From NCBI RefSeq assembly GCF_001483135.1, contig NZ_LNAL01000006.1:1054003-1118002 (forward strand): a DNA stretch of 64,000 nucleotides, written 5' to 3'. A program made the translations under genes and the position numbers. The notes under the pieces were generated by a model, which was given only the letters and a program-made list of their open reading frames with translations, ran no database searches and had not been told where the DNA came from. Shown here one piece after another: positions 50,884-59,207 of this stretch; position 1 is the first letter of the stretch; the number at the start of each line of letters is the position of its first letter. The DNA comes from Solirubrum puertoriconensis (lineage in GTDB: Bacteria; Bacteroidota; Bacteroidia; Cytophagales; Hymenobacteraceae).

Positions 50884-51624
50884 ATGCCTTACGAACAGAA
50901 CTTCGATTACCGGCCGACGCGCGGCGAGCGTGATCAGCACCGCAACGAAAACCGGAACAACAACGACCACCGCAACCAGGATAACCGCCGCAACGACAAC
51001 GACCGTTGGGACGGTTACGAGCCGCGCGAACACCGCGGCCCCGATGGCAGCCGCTACGACCACGACAACCAAAACCGCGGCGACCGGCACAACGACTACG
51101 ACCGCAGCCAACCGCGCGGCGACTACGGCCGCGACCAAGGCAGCTTCAGCTACGGGCGTCAATCGGAATACTACGATGGCCGTTCCGACCGGTCTTCCTT
51201 TAGCACCTCGCGCGAGCGGCAGAACCCCAGCGCGTTTCAGGGTGGTCTAGGGCCGGGCTCGAACCGCTACGAAGGCGACTACCGCGGCGGCCGTGGCTAC
51301 TACTCCGACGAAGACCAGCGCTGGCGCCGCGGGCACGATGCCGACCGCCCCGACAACCGGAACTTCCGTGACCCCTACGACCGCGACGACCGCCCCGCCC
51401 GCGAGCGGCCCTCGGGCTACGGTGCCCCCGGCGAACGAGTACGCCAAATCAACGACCAATACGGCCACGATAGTTATGACGGTAGCAGCCAGAGCGGCCG
51501 CTACCGCGACGATGAGCGCCGGTACAACGACGACTACCCCGGCCGCGACCGGGCCCGCGACGACCGCGACGGCCGCTACCATTACGATGACGACAACGAC
51601 CGGCGCAACAACCGCCGGCGCTAA
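50884..51624 (+). CDS. intrinsically disordered Arg/Asp/Asn/Gly/Tyr-rich polyampholyte protein
   Basis: A 246-residue protein with extreme composition. By my count it has 51 Arg against 42 Asp and 12 Glu, no Lys, no Cys, and only a single Leu, Ile and Val each; the rest is mostly Asn, Gly, Tyr, Ser, Gln and His. No signal peptide and no globular domain are visible. Arg/Tyr-rich, charge-balanced sequences form condensates or hydration shields in other organisms; function here is unknown. I chose the ATG at 50884 (MPYEQNFDYR) over an in-frame ATG at 50869. The codon pattern GAC/CGC/AAC produces long open frames in the other phases, which are shadows. Confidence 0.75.
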   Translation: MPYEQNFDYRPTRGERDQHRNENRNNNDHRNQDNRRNDNDRWDGYEPREHRGPDGSRYDHDNQNRGDRHNDYDRSQPRGDYGRDQGSFSYGRQSEYYDGRSDRSSFSTSRERQNPSAFQGGLGPGSNRYEGDYRGGRGYYSDEDQRWRRGHDADRPDNRNFRDPYDRDDRPARERPSGYGAPGERVRQINDQYGHDSYDGSSQSGRYRDDERRYNDDYPGRDRARDDRDGRYHYDDDNDRRNNRRR

Positions 51625-51635
51625 ACCCCACAACT

Positions 51636-51673
51636 CACAAGCGGCGCAGAGGTATACCTCTGCGCCGCTTGTG
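51636..51673. terminator. bidirectional terminator, 38-bp perfect palindrome
   Basis: The palindrome is centred on GGTATACC with outer arms CACAAGCGGCGC and GCGCCGCTTGTG, followed by TTTTA on the right. It separates the disordered protein gene from the convergent AlkD-like gene. Confidence 0.85.
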
Positions 51674-51703
51674 TTTTAGAAGCCCTAGTTAATGGTAGCC
51701 AAC

Positions 51704-52399
51704 TTATATTTTGGAAGCTTTACGGGCCCACACCTTTTCGAGGTAGGGCCGAATAACAAAGGTTTGGCAAGCGGTGTCGCCGTGGTCGATGACAACGGGC
51801 CCGAGGCGGTCGGCTGCAGCTTCAACCATGTGCCGTAAAGTTTCGCTGCGGCAACCAATAGCAATGAGCGCATTGTTCATGCCCTCCTTGGCCCGGTTGG
51901 CAGCCTTGGGAATGTGGTTCTCTATTTGGCTGATATAAGCTTCGAGACACGCATCGGATAAGGCTGATTGCTGAGCTTGCTTAGCTAGTAGGGCGTAGCC
52001 TGTGCGCTGCACGAACTCGGCCGATTGGCTAGTCCATTCACCGGCTTTTTGCTCCGCGAAGGGAGTAGCAGCAACCAAGCCGGCAAGCGTATCCGCCAGT
52101 GCATGATTGCGTACATCGGCAACCCAAGCTTCTGCCTCGGCAGGGGAGAACTGCTTCGGATCGGCAATCATGGTAGCCAAGGTACGCGCTTCAAAATTGC
52201 CGCTTTGCCAGAGTGCCAAGGCAACTTGGTGAGCTAAGTCTTTGTCTTTGCCGCGTCCCACAAAGGCTTTCTTCAACTGCCCTAGGTGGGCATAGCTCAC
52301 CCCGAATACATTGGGGCCTAGGCCATGGCGCAGGTAGGTGTTGCGGGTTTGCTCGGTGCCTAAGCTGCGCAATTGGTCCAATGTTTCAGAAACCATCAT
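51704..52399 (-). CDS. DNA alkylation repair protein, AlkD-like
   Basis: The 231-residue protein consists of HEAT-like helical repeats as in AlkC/AlkD DNA glycosylases, with GVSYAHLGQLKKAF at the N-terminus, LAHQVALALWQSGNFEARTLA, and a central KAGEWTSQSAEFVQRTGYAL. Members remove cationic alkylpurines. The tail IDHGDTACQTFVIRPYLEK is typical of the family. Start at 52399 or 52396 (two successive ATG codons). A weak -7-like TACATTTA lies upstream. Cytoplasmic. Confidence 0.82.
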   Translation of the reverse strand: MMVSETLDQLRSLGTEQTRNTYLRHGLGPNVFGVSYAHLGQLKKAFVGRGKDKDLAHQVALALWQSGNFEARTLATMIADPKQFSPAEAEAWVADVRNHALADTLAGLVAATPFAEQKAGEWTSQSAEFVQRTGYALLAKQAQQSALSDACLEAYISQIENHIPKAANRAKEGMNNALIAIGCRSETLRHMVEAAADRLGPVVIDHGDTACQTFVIRPYLEKVWARKASKI

Positions 52400-52500
52400 G
52401 AGTGGCTGGGTTAAATGTAAATAGTTGATTAACCGAATGTAAGCTACGGTGGCTGATGCCTAAGCCTGCACCAACGCGTTATAGCCCAAGCATCTTTCGC

Positions 52501-52530
52501 TTTGTCGGCAAATAAATAAGCATATCTTTA
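52501..52530 (+). promoter_or_regulatory. probable promoter of the csp gene
   Basis: TTTG (52501-52504) and TATCTTTA (52523-52530) are separated by 18 bases, close to the Bacteroidota -33/-7 arrangement, with one mismatch in the -7. Transcription from about 52537 leaves a leader of about 100 bases, which is long for this window and typical of cold-shock mRNAs. Confidence 0.5.
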
Positions 52531-52636
52531 CCAGCGTTTAAGAATAATTGCTTCCGTTTCTCTGTGTAGCATCTAGGTGTTTTCACAGGCTGCTGTTGCC
52601 GTTCAGCTTAAATAATTTATTCATCACCTCTTTACC

Positions 52637-52828
52637 ATGCAGACAGGAACGGTAAAATTCTTCAACGAGACCAAAGGATTTGGTTTCATCAAAAACGATG
52701 CAACCGGCCAGGACATTTTCGTCCACGTAACTGGTCTCATCGACGAAATCCGCGAAAACGACAAAGTGCAGTTCGAAGTGGCCGAAGGCCGCAAAGGGCT
52801 GAATGCCGTGCAGGTGCGTCGCGCCTAG
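52637..52828 (+). CDS. cold shock protein, CspA family
   Basis: A 63-residue single OB-fold RNA chaperone. RNP1 is KGFGFI and RNP2 is DIFVHV, in their usual places, with the start MQTGTVKFFNETKGFGFI. It binds single-stranded RNA without strong sequence preference and melts structures in the cold. It is followed by a terminator and, 340 bases on, by a DEAD-box helicase gene, so the locus gathers two RNA-remodelling functions. The leader is about 100 bases. Confidence 0.95.
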   Translation: MQTGTVKFFNETKGFGFIKNDATGQDIFVHVTGLIDEIRENDKVQFEVAEGRKGLNAVQVRRA

Positions 52829-52863
52829 TTAGCCGACGTATCCTACAAGGATATAGCGTGATC

Positions 52864-52900
52864 AAAGCGGCCTGCTCCCTTGGGGCAGGTCGCTTTGTTT
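52864..52900 (+). terminator. terminator of the csp gene
   Basis: AAAGCGGCCTGC (52864-52875) pairs with GCAGGTCGCTTT (52885-52896) with one G-T pair, followed by GTTTTTA. Confidence 0.8.
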
Positions 52901-52988
52901 TTATGCTCAAAGCAAAAGATAGGCACAGTAATTCAAGAATAAAGCGTTTCGTATTTGCTGATGACTCGCTATTATGCTATAATTTAAG

Positions 52989-52996
52989 TATCTTTG
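52989..52996 (+). promoter_or_regulatory. -7 promoter element of the deaD-like gene
   Basis: TATCTTTG followed by CACCC matches TAnnTTTG exactly. It lies 172 bases before the helicase ATG, giving an mRNA leader of about 165 bases. The leader contains long T- and C-rich stretches (about 53040-53160) but no clear hairpin that I can read. Confidence 0.6.
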
Positions 52997-53168
52997 CACC
53001 CGCAATTGTAAATCGGTCCGCGTCCCGGCCGTGGCGGTTAGTGTTGTCTGCCGCTTTCATTTAAGAATAAGAAGTTCGTCTGCTGTCGTCGTCCGTTGTC
53101 CTCTCGTGTTGCGTAGGGAAAGGAACGCGCTGGTTTCGATTGCCGTTTCTATCACTCCCTACTAAGAC

Positions 53169-55058
53169 ATGGAGAAAGTAAAATTTGAAGAGCTACAGCT
53201 CTCGGAAGAGCTGCAGCGTGCTATTACCGAAATGGGCTTTGAGGAAGCCTCGCCCATTCAAACCGCCGCAATTCCTGTACTGCTCGAAGGCAAAGACGTG
53301 ATTGGCCAGGCCCAAACGGGTACCGGCAAAACGGCTGCGTTCAGCATTCCGGCCATCGAAAGCCTCGATCTGAACTCGCGCGAAGTGCAGGTACTCGTTC
53401 TGTGCCCCACGCGCGAACTAGCCGTACAGGTATCGGGCGAAATCCAGAAGCTGGGCAAATTCAAGCGTGGCCTCTCGGTAGTGCCGATCTACGGCGGCTC
53501 GTCGTACGACCGTCAGTTTAAGGCGCTGGAGCGTGGCGTACAGATTGTAATTGGTACCCCTGGCCGCGTGATGGACCACCTTGAGCGTGGCACCCTGAAG
53601 CTGGACAACTGCAAAATGATCATCCTCGATGAGGCCGACGAAATGCTCGATATGGGCTTCCGCGACGACATCGAGACGGTTTTGAGCCAGATGCCCGAGG
53701 AGCGCCAGACGGTGTTCTTCTCGGCCACGATGAGCAAGCCCATCATGGATCTGACGCGCAAGTACCAGCGCGAGCCGCAGATCGTGAAGGTGAACCACCA
53801 GGAGATGACTGTTTCGAACATCGAACAGGCATACTACGAGGTGCGTGGCCCGCAAAAGAAGGACGTTCTGTCGCGCGTAATCGACATGTACAGTTTGAAG
53901 TCGGTAATTGTGTTTGCTAACACCAAGCGCATGGTCGACGACATCGTGAGCGACCTGCAAGCCCGCGGCTACTTTGCCGATGGCCTGCACGGCGACATGA
54001 GCCAGCAAGCCCGCCAGAACACCCTCGACAAGTTTCGCAAGGGTACACTTGAGATTCTGGTAGCTACCGACGTTGCTGCCCGTGGCATCGACGTTGACAA
54101 CGTGGAGGCTGTAGTAAACTACGACCTGCCCACCGACGAAGAATACTACGTGCACCGCATCGGCCGCACGGGCCGCGCTGGTAAGTCCGGTAAGGCCTTC
54201 ACCTTCGTGAGCGGACGCGACATCTACAAGCTGCGCGACATCATGCGCTTCACCAAGGCGCAGATTAAGCAGGAGCGTATTCCGTCGTTCGAGGATGTAT
54301 CGGAGGTGAAAACCACTGTGCTCCTAGGTCAGATCAAAGAGGTTATCGAAAAGGGCAACCTCGAGAAGTACATCGGCCGCGTGCAACGCTTGATTGATCA
54401 GGAGGAAGAGGTAACGTCGCTCGACATTGCCGCTGCTCTGCTGAAAATGGTGATGAAGGAAAGCAAGCAGGCCGAGAAAGGCCTGGAGGCCGACCGCCAG
54501 AAAGGCACGCCGCGCGAGGGTTATACCCGCCTGTTCGTGACGATGGGTAAGAAGGACCGCTTGCACCCGCGCGACCTCGTCGATCTGATTGTATCGTCGT
54601 CGAACATTGCTCCCGGCCGCGTTGGCGACATCGAGCTGTACGACAAGTTCAGCTTTGTGGAAGTACCCACTGAAGATGCCAACGACGTAATCGAGCAGCT
54701 GGGCCGTACCTCGCTGTATGGCCGTCCGGTATCGTTTAGCCTGGCTACCCAGCGCGACGGTGCTGCCGAAGGTGGCGAAGAGCGTCGTCCGCGCCGCTCG
54801 GGTGGCGTAGGTGGCTTTGGCGGTGGCAACCGCGAAGGCGGCTTCCAGCGCCGTGAAGGTGGTTTCGGCGGTGGCAACCGCGAAGGTGGCTACGGCGGTA
54901 ACCGTGGTGGTTACGGCGGTGGTCGTCGGGAAGGTGGCTACGGCGGAGGCCAGCGCCGCGAGGGCGGTTTCGGCGGTGGCGGTGGCTACCGCGGCCGCCG
55001 CGACAACGAGGGCGGCTACCGTCCGCGTCGCGACCGTAGCGAAGGCTTCGACGATTAA
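53169..55058 (+). CDS. deaD: DEAD-box RNA helicase DeaD/CsdA-like with glycine/arginine-rich tail
   Basis: The 629-residue protein has all DEAD-box motifs: Q motif SPIQTAAIP, Walker A AQTGTGKT, PTRELAVQ, TPGRVMDHL, DEAD (LDEADEMLDMGF), SAT, and HRIGRTGRAG. A CsdA-type linker and a DbpA/RRM-like RNA-binding domain (about 455-530: RLFVTMGKKDRLHPRDLVDL) follow. The last about 95 residues are GGF/GGY/RR repeats (RREGGFGGGNREGGYGGN), an RGG-like tail for extra RNA binding or condensate formation. It acts in ribosome assembly and mRNA decay in the cold. The csp gene upstream and the long leader support cold regulation. Confidence 0.95.
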   Translation: MEKVKFEELQLSEELQRAITEMGFEEASPIQTAAIPVLLEGKDVIGQAQTGTGKTAAFSIPAIESLDLNSREVQVLVLCPTRELAVQVSGEIQKLGKFKRGLSVVPIYGGSSYDRQFKALERGVQIVIGTPGRVMDHLERGTLKLDNCKMIILDEADEMLDMGFRDDIETVLSQMPEERQTVFFSATMSKPIMDLTRKYQREPQIVKVNHQEMTVSNIEQAYYEVRGPQKKDVLSRVIDMYSLKSVIVFANTKRMVDDIVSDLQARGYFADGLHGDMSQQARQNTLDKFRKGTLEILVATDVAARGIDVDNVEAVVNYDLPTDEEYYVHRIGRTGRAGKSGKAFTFVSGRDIYKLRDIMRFTKAQIKQERIPSFEDVSEVKTTVLLGQIKEVIEKGNLEKYIGRVQRLIDQEEEVTSLDIAAALLKMVMKESKQAEKGLEADRQKGTPREGYTRLFVTMGKKDRLHPRDLVDLIVSSSNIAPGRVGDIELYDKFSFVEVPTEDANDVIEQLGRTSLYGRPVSFSLATQRDGAAEGGEERRPRRSGGVGGFGGGNREGGFQRREGGFGGGNREGGYGGNRGGYGGGRREGGYGGGQRREGGFGGGGGYRGRRDNEGGYRPRRDRSEGFDD

Positions 55059-55075
55059 TTCAGCCCTAGGCTTAT

Positions 55076-55115
55076 AAACAGAAAGGCCGCCTCAGTTGAG
55101 GCGGCCTTTCTGTTT
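55076..55115. terminator. bidirectional terminator of deaD
   Basis: Nineteen-base perfect arms (55076-55094 and 55097-55115) with a two-base loop; AAACAG and CTGTTT at the ends. A CCTAGG lies just before it at 55064. Confidence 0.88.
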
Positions 55116-55180
55116 ATTGGGCTTCTCTGTTGCTAGGGGCAGATTCGAGCTGCCAAAAAGCCCAATGAAGCTATGCGGCA

Positions 55181-55654
55181 CTACTTAGAGGTTTCGCGCA
55201 GGCTGCGAATCTGCTGCTGGGCTTCCTTGATGCCGTTGTATTGCTTTTCAACAATCGACTTGATTTCGTTCGGCAATCCTTCCGACTGAATCGCCTTCTG
55301 GAATGCTTTTACGGCATAGTCTTCGCCACGCTCGCATTCGTCCAGGATGGCTTTGCGGTCGTTGCCGGTCACTACCGATTTGATGTTGATCCAAGCACGG
55401 TGCGCAGTGCCAACTACCGAGTCAAGCTTGTCTTCCTTGGCTTCGGCGGGGCGCATATTCAGGTTATGCATCGCGTTTTCCAGCTCGGTGAGGTAGCCGT
55501 CGCGCTGCACAGCATATTCCTTGAATACCTGTTTAAGGTCCTGATCTTTCACATCGGTAAGCGCCTCGGAGTAGCCACGCTCACCGTCTTTCAGGGTCTC
55601 TACCAGTTCGTTCAGAACGCCGCGGAGGGCGCTGTTGTGGTTGTCAGTAGCCAT
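55181..55654 (-). CDS. PA2169 family four-helix-bundle protein (DUF2383)
   Basis: The 157-residue protein is helical throughout, with the family segments LNELVETLKDGERGYSEAL, QRDGYLTELENAM and AHRAWINIKSVVTGNDRKAIL (in part), and ECERGEDYAVKAFQKAI. It belongs to the ferritin-like PA2169/DUF2383 group; Glu and His positions on the helices could hold a di-metal site, but the family has no assigned activity. It is often stress-induced in environmental bacteria. Start at 55654 (MATDNHNSAL). Confidence 0.85.
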   Translation of the reverse strand: MATDNHNSALRGVLNELVETLKDGERGYSEALTDVKDQDLKQVFKEYAVQRDGYLTELENAMHNLNMRPAEAKEDKLDSVVGTAHRAWINIKSVVTGNDRKAILDECERGEDYAVKAFQKAIQSEGLPNEIKSIVEKQYNGIKEAQQQIRSLRETSK

Positions 55655-55807
55655 GATGTTTTGGATGTAAGGGTTAGAGCAGATGCAGGAGTATCTCTCT
55701 ACTGACCGCAAGCGCGTAAGGTTGCGCTACAACCCTAGGTGGCAGCTACTGCTAGCTGCCAAACACCCAGTAAATCATTAAGCTAAGTATCCTTTTCCCA
55801 ATAGCTG

Positions 55808-57055
55808 TTACTCTTGAGCAGAGGCGGCGATGGCGCGGCCAGCAAGGTAGCCGGTAGTCCAGGCCGCCTGGAAGTTGAACCCGCCGGTGATGCCATCAAT
55901 ATCAAGCACTTCGCCGGCGAAGTGCAGGCCCGGTACGCGCCGGCTCTCCATGGTTTTCAGGTCGACTTCACCTAGGGGCACGCCGCCGCACGTTACAAAC
56001 TCTTCCTTGAAAGTGGTCTTGCCGCGCACCTGCAGAGGGGTGCGCAACAGCAACTCAATCAGGCGGTTTTGCAGCTTGCCCGCTAGCTCGCTCCAGCGTA
56101 CCTCGCTGCCTATGCCGACCTGCTCTACCATGTTGCGCCAGAGGCGTTGCGGCAACCCAAACAGCGGGTTAGCTGCCACGATCTTCTTGCCGTTTTCGGT
56201 ACGGAAGGTTTGCAGCCACTGGCGCATGCTTTCCTCGGTGTAGGTTGGCACCCAACTAATCAGGGCTGTGCCGGTGTATTGCAGCTCGTGCAAACGGCGC
56301 GCCCCCCAAGCCGACAGCTTGAGCACCGATGGGCCACTAACCCCCCAGTGCGTTACAAGTAGTGGCCCTTCGTATTCAAGCTTTTCGCCGGCCAGCACCA
56401 CGCGGGCATGCGGAACGCTAACGCCCATCAGCTCCTTAAGGGGCGAATTAGGCACGTTGAAGGTAAACAACGAAGGTACCGGCTCGCAGATGCTGTGCCC
56501 TAGGTGGCGCAGCCAATCATAGCCCGCCGACTTAGGGTTGCCACCGGTAGCTACCAGCAGCTTCTGCACGCGCAGCTCTTGGTTGCCGCTCAGGTGTAAG
56601 CAAAAACCACCGCCCGAAAGCGGCTCAATGCGCTCGGCTGCGGTGCTTGTGAGCACCCGCACGCCAGCGCGTTGGGCCGCCTGCTCGAGGCACCGCGCAA
56701 CGGTTTCCGACGAATCGGTGGTCGGGAACATACGGCCGTCGGCTTCGGTTTTTAGGCGCACGCCGCGCCGCTCAAACCACTGTACTGTGTCCTGCGCACC
56801 GAATTGCTTGAACGGCTCCTTCAAGTGCTTGCCGCCTCGGGGGTAAAACTGTACCAGTTGGGCTGGCGAAAAGCAGTTGTGCGTAACGTTGCAGCGCCCG
56901 CCACCCGAAACGCGCACCTTGCTCAGCAGCTTGGTGGTTTTTTCGAGCAGCACTACGTTGAGAGCAGGGTTGGCTTCGGCGCAGGCAATAGCTCCGAAAA
57001 AGCCCGCCGCACCGCCGCCCAGTACGGCTACATTGGCAGCAAAAGAGTTTTTCAC
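55808..57055 (-). CDS. NAD(P)/FAD-dependent oxidoreductase, BaiN/HI0933 family
   Basis: The 415-residue flavoprotein has the Rossmann motif AVLGGGAAGFFGAIACAEANP, KVRVSGGGRCNVTHNC, RGVRLKTEADGRMFP, LLVATGGNPKSAG, and the terminal GLHFAGEVLDIDGITGGFNFQ (in part), all typical of the family. Known members include BaiN, a bile-acid reductase of gut bacteria, but the general substrate is unclear. It starts with GTG at 57055; a perfect -7 box ends five bases upstream, so the mRNA is probably leaderless. A distant paralogue lies at 30339-31580. Confidence 0.9.
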   Translation of the reverse strand: MKNSFAANVAVLGGGAAGFFGAIACAEANPALNVVLLEKTTKLLSKVRVSGGGRCNVTHNCFSPAQLVQFYPRGGKHLKEPFKQFGAQDTVQWFERRGVRLKTEADGRMFPTTDSSETVARCLEQAAQRAGVRVLTSTAAERIEPLSGGGFCLHLSGNQELRVQKLLVATGGNPKSAGYDWLRHLGHSICEPVPSLFTFNVPNSPLKELMGVSVPHARVVLAGEKLEYEGPLLVTHWGVSGPSVLKLSAWGARRLHELQYTGTALISWVPTYTEESMRQWLQTFRTENGKKIVAANPLFGLPQRLWRNMVEQVGIGSEVRWSELAGKLQNRLIELLLRTPLQVRGKTTFKEEFVTCGGVPLGEVDLKTMESRRVPGLHFAGEVLDIDGITGGFNFQAAWTTGYLAGRAIAASAQE

Positions 57056-57060
57056 AAGTG

Positions 57061-57068
57061 CAAAGGTA
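57061..57068 (-). promoter_or_regulatory. -7 promoter element, leaderless context
   Basis: CAAAGGTA on the plus strand is TACCTTTG on the minus strand; five bases (CACTT) separate it from the GTG at 57055. The layout repeats that at 26481-26488. Confidence 0.6.
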
Positions 57069-57113
57069 CAGCTGCTCCTCGGTTGAGGGCGCTGGCCAGT
57101 TAAGCCTGCGGCG

Positions 57114-57944
57114 CTAGCAAAAGTTCAGCGCCGCAATGGGCTCGGGGTGTAGGAACTGGTAGGAGAGAGTTTGCTGCAGCTTGGCCGTGTCAATGAGTTT
57201 GCCACTGCGCTCATCACGTGCGTTGAAGCTGGGTGGCTGCAGCCCTAGGTGCGTAGCAGCCGCGGTGTAGAACACCATACGTGAAGGGTGCTCAGGAGCA
57301 CAAACATTCAGCGTTTGACCCCACGTATTTAGCTCGATGACGGCTTTAATCACGCCCACGGCATCATCGAGGTGCAGCATGTTGACGGGGGCGTTAGGTT
57401 GGGGCACATCGGTACGGCCCGCTAGAAAGCGGCCGGGCGCACGGCCGGGGCCCATCAGGCCACCCAGGCGAAGCACAGTGGTTTGACACGCTTGGCCAGC
57501 TTGCCGAAACAGGGCCTCGGCCTGTAGCAAGTGGCTTTCGGCGTCAGCGGTTGCCGCAGCATCGGCTTCCCTCATGGTGCGGGACTCGTCGGGGTACACG
57601 CCGGTTGAGCTTACGAACACTACGTGCTGCACGGGCGAACTACCTAGGGCGACTACTACCGGAGCCAGGGCCGCCGTGTAAGCTGCGCGGTCGGTGGCAG
57701 TGCGCGAAGGCGGCACATTGAGCACTAGCACTTGCGCACCGGCTAGCAGCGGAGCTACCTCGGCAGGCTGGGTGGCAGTGCTGAGCTGCAACAGATGAGG
57801 GCGAATGCCAGCTGCTTCAAGCCGAGGTAGTTTTTCGGGAGTGGTGGTGCTACCGGCAACCTGGTAGTCTGCTTGGGCGAGGGCACTACCTAAGGGCAGG
57901 CCCAGCCAGCCGCAACCGAGCACGGCAATGGAGGTGGTGTTCAT
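57114..57944 (-). CDS. NAD(P)-binding SDR/epimerase-like protein (YeeZ type)
   Basis: The 276-residue protein starts with the Rossmann motif IAVLGCGWLGLPLGSALAQ, followed by VQHVVFVSSTGVYPDESRTM and VLRLGGLMGPGRAP, the features of atypical extended SDR proteins such as YeeZ. These act on nucleotide sugars or unknown substrates. The usual YxxxK appears weakened: STGVYPDE has the Tyr, but the expected Lys is not clear. Start at 57944 (MNTTSIAV); cytoplasmic. Divergent from the next SDR gene. Confidence 0.82.
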   Translation of the reverse strand: MNTTSIAVLGCGWLGLPLGSALAQADYQVAGSTTTPEKLPRLEAAGIRPHLLQLSTATQPAEVAPLLAGAQVLVLNVPPSRTATDRAAYTAALAPVVVALGSSPVQHVVFVSSTGVYPDESRTMREADAAATADAESHLLQAEALFRQAGQACQTTVLRLGGLMGPGRAPGRFLAGRTDVPQPNAPVNMLHLDDAVGVIKAVIELNTWGQTLNVCAPEHPSRMVFYTAAATHLGLQPPSFNARDERSGKLIDTAKLQQTLSYQFLHPEPIAALNFC

Positions 57945-58077
57945 AAGTAGCGGCAAGTAACAACCTAGGTCGTCAGCAGCCTAGCAAGTTTTTTGGGTTA
58001 AAAATACGCGGCATGCATACAAAAGCGGGCAATTGCCTTTCTTGCAGCATTGCATTTGCCACCCCAACTTTTTTACC

Positions 58078-58950
58078 ATGCCATCACCCTACGCCCAACC
58101 CATGCTGCGCGACGGCGCCCTCGAAGGAAAAACCATCATTGTAACCGGCGGCGGCACTGGCCTGGGCCGGGCCATGACGACGTATTTCCTCCAGCTCGGG
58201 GCCAACGTCGTTATCAGCTCGCGCAAACTCGATGTGCTGGAAACCACCGCCAACGAACTGCGCGAGAAAACCCACGGCAAAGTGCTGGCTGTGCAGTGCG
58301 ATGTGCGCAAGTACGATGAGGTAGAAGCCATGATTGCGCGCACGGTGCAGGAGTTCGGGCGCGTGGATGTGCTGGTAAACAACGCCGCCGGCAACTTCAT
58401 CAGCCCCACCGAACGCCTCACCCACAAAGCCTTCGACGTAATCGTTGACATTGTGTTGAAGGGTACTTACAACTGCACCCTGGCAATTGGCAAGCATTGG
58501 ATTGAGCAGCAGCAAACGGGCACCATCCTGAACATCGTAACCACTTATGCCTCGGTAGGCTCGGCCTACGTTGTACCCTCGGCGGCGGCCAAAGCAGGCG
58601 TGCTGGCTATTACCCGTTCGCTGGCGGTGGAATGGGCCAAGTACGGCATCCGTTCGGTAGCTATTGCGCCAGGCCCGTTCCCGACGGAAGGTGCCTGGAG
58701 CCGCCTGTTCCCCGAGCCGTTGGCTTCCAAGCTCGATCCGGCCGCGTCGGTGCCGCTCAAGCGCGTAGGCGAGCACCAGGAACTGGCCAACTTGGCGGCT
58801 TACCTGGTGTCTGATTTTGCGGCTTACGTCAACGGTGAAGTCATTACCATCGACGGGGGCGAGTGGCTCAACGGCGCTGGCGAGTTCAACAAGCTGGAGC
58901 TGCTGACCCCGCAGATGTGGGACCAGATCGAGAAGACCATGCGCCGCTAA
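58078..58950 (+). CDS. SDR family oxidoreductase, 2,4-dienoyl-CoA reductase-like
   Basis: The 290-residue enzyme has the classical TGGGTGLG cofactor motif (about 23-30), NNAAGNF (about 102), and SAAAKAGVLAITRSLAVEWAK in the active-site helix; the missing classical YxxxK and the presence of SAAAKAG are features of peroxisomal-type 2,4-dienoyl-CoA reductases, used in breakdown of unsaturated fatty acids. C-terminal LTPQMWDQIEKTMRR is unusually long. It starts at 58078; a frame extension to 58033 has no support. It is followed by a repeat element that includes its terminator. Confidence 0.88.
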   Translation: MPSPYAQPMLRDGALEGKTIIVTGGGTGLGRAMTTYFLQLGANVVISSRKLDVLETTANELREKTHGKVLAVQCDVRKYDEVEAMIARTVQEFGRVDVLVNNAAGNFISPTERLTHKAFDVIVDIVLKGTYNCTLAIGKHWIEQQQTGTILNIVTTYASVGSAYVVPSAAAKAGVLAITRSLAVEWAKYGIRSVAIAPGPFPTEGAWSRLFPEPLASKLDPAASVPLKRVGEHQELANLAAYLVSDFAAYVNGEVITIDGGEWLNGAGEFNKLELLTPQMWDQIEKTMRR

Positions 58951-58957
58951 GCAGCAA

Positions 58958-59204
58958 CGGTTCCCCCAGTTGTCATTGCGAGCAAAGCGAAGCAATCGGT
59001 CCTGGGCAGAGTACCGCCGTTCAGCTAGCACTAACCGAAAACCGCACCGCCCGAGCCCCGGAAGCAGGATTCGGGCGGTGCGGTTTTGAACCTACTAGGT
59101 TCTCGCTAAGTGCTAGGTGAAAAGTCGTGTTTTGCGCAGGACTGCTTGACGGCGCTTAATCTGCGGAATGTCGTGCCTCCTCGCAATGACAGCTAGGGGA
59201 ACGG
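58958..59204. repeat. MITE/REP-like element with terminal inverted repeats
   Basis: The 25-base ends (58958-58982 and 59180-59204) are inverted copies that match at 22 of 25 positions and contain TGTCATTGCGAG. The left end continues CAAAGCGAAGCAATC, a core seen in small interspersed repeats of many bacteria. No coding sequence lies inside. It fills almost the whole gap between the SDR gene and the DUF1571 gene and encloses the SDR terminator. Direct flanking duplications are not evident. Confidence 0.6.
59038..59087. terminator. terminator of the SDR gene inside the repeat
   Basis: AAAACCGCACCGCCCGA (59038-59054) pairs perfectly with TCGGGCGGTGCGGTTTT (59071-59087) with a 16-base loop. Confidence 0.85.
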
Positions 59205-59207
59205 TAG

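Noticed and set aside
51247-51633. Val/Ala-rich open frame on the minus strand opposite the disordered protein
   Set aside because: The repeated GAC/CGC/AAC codons of the plus-strand gene create it; it would be an implausible run of Val and Ala.
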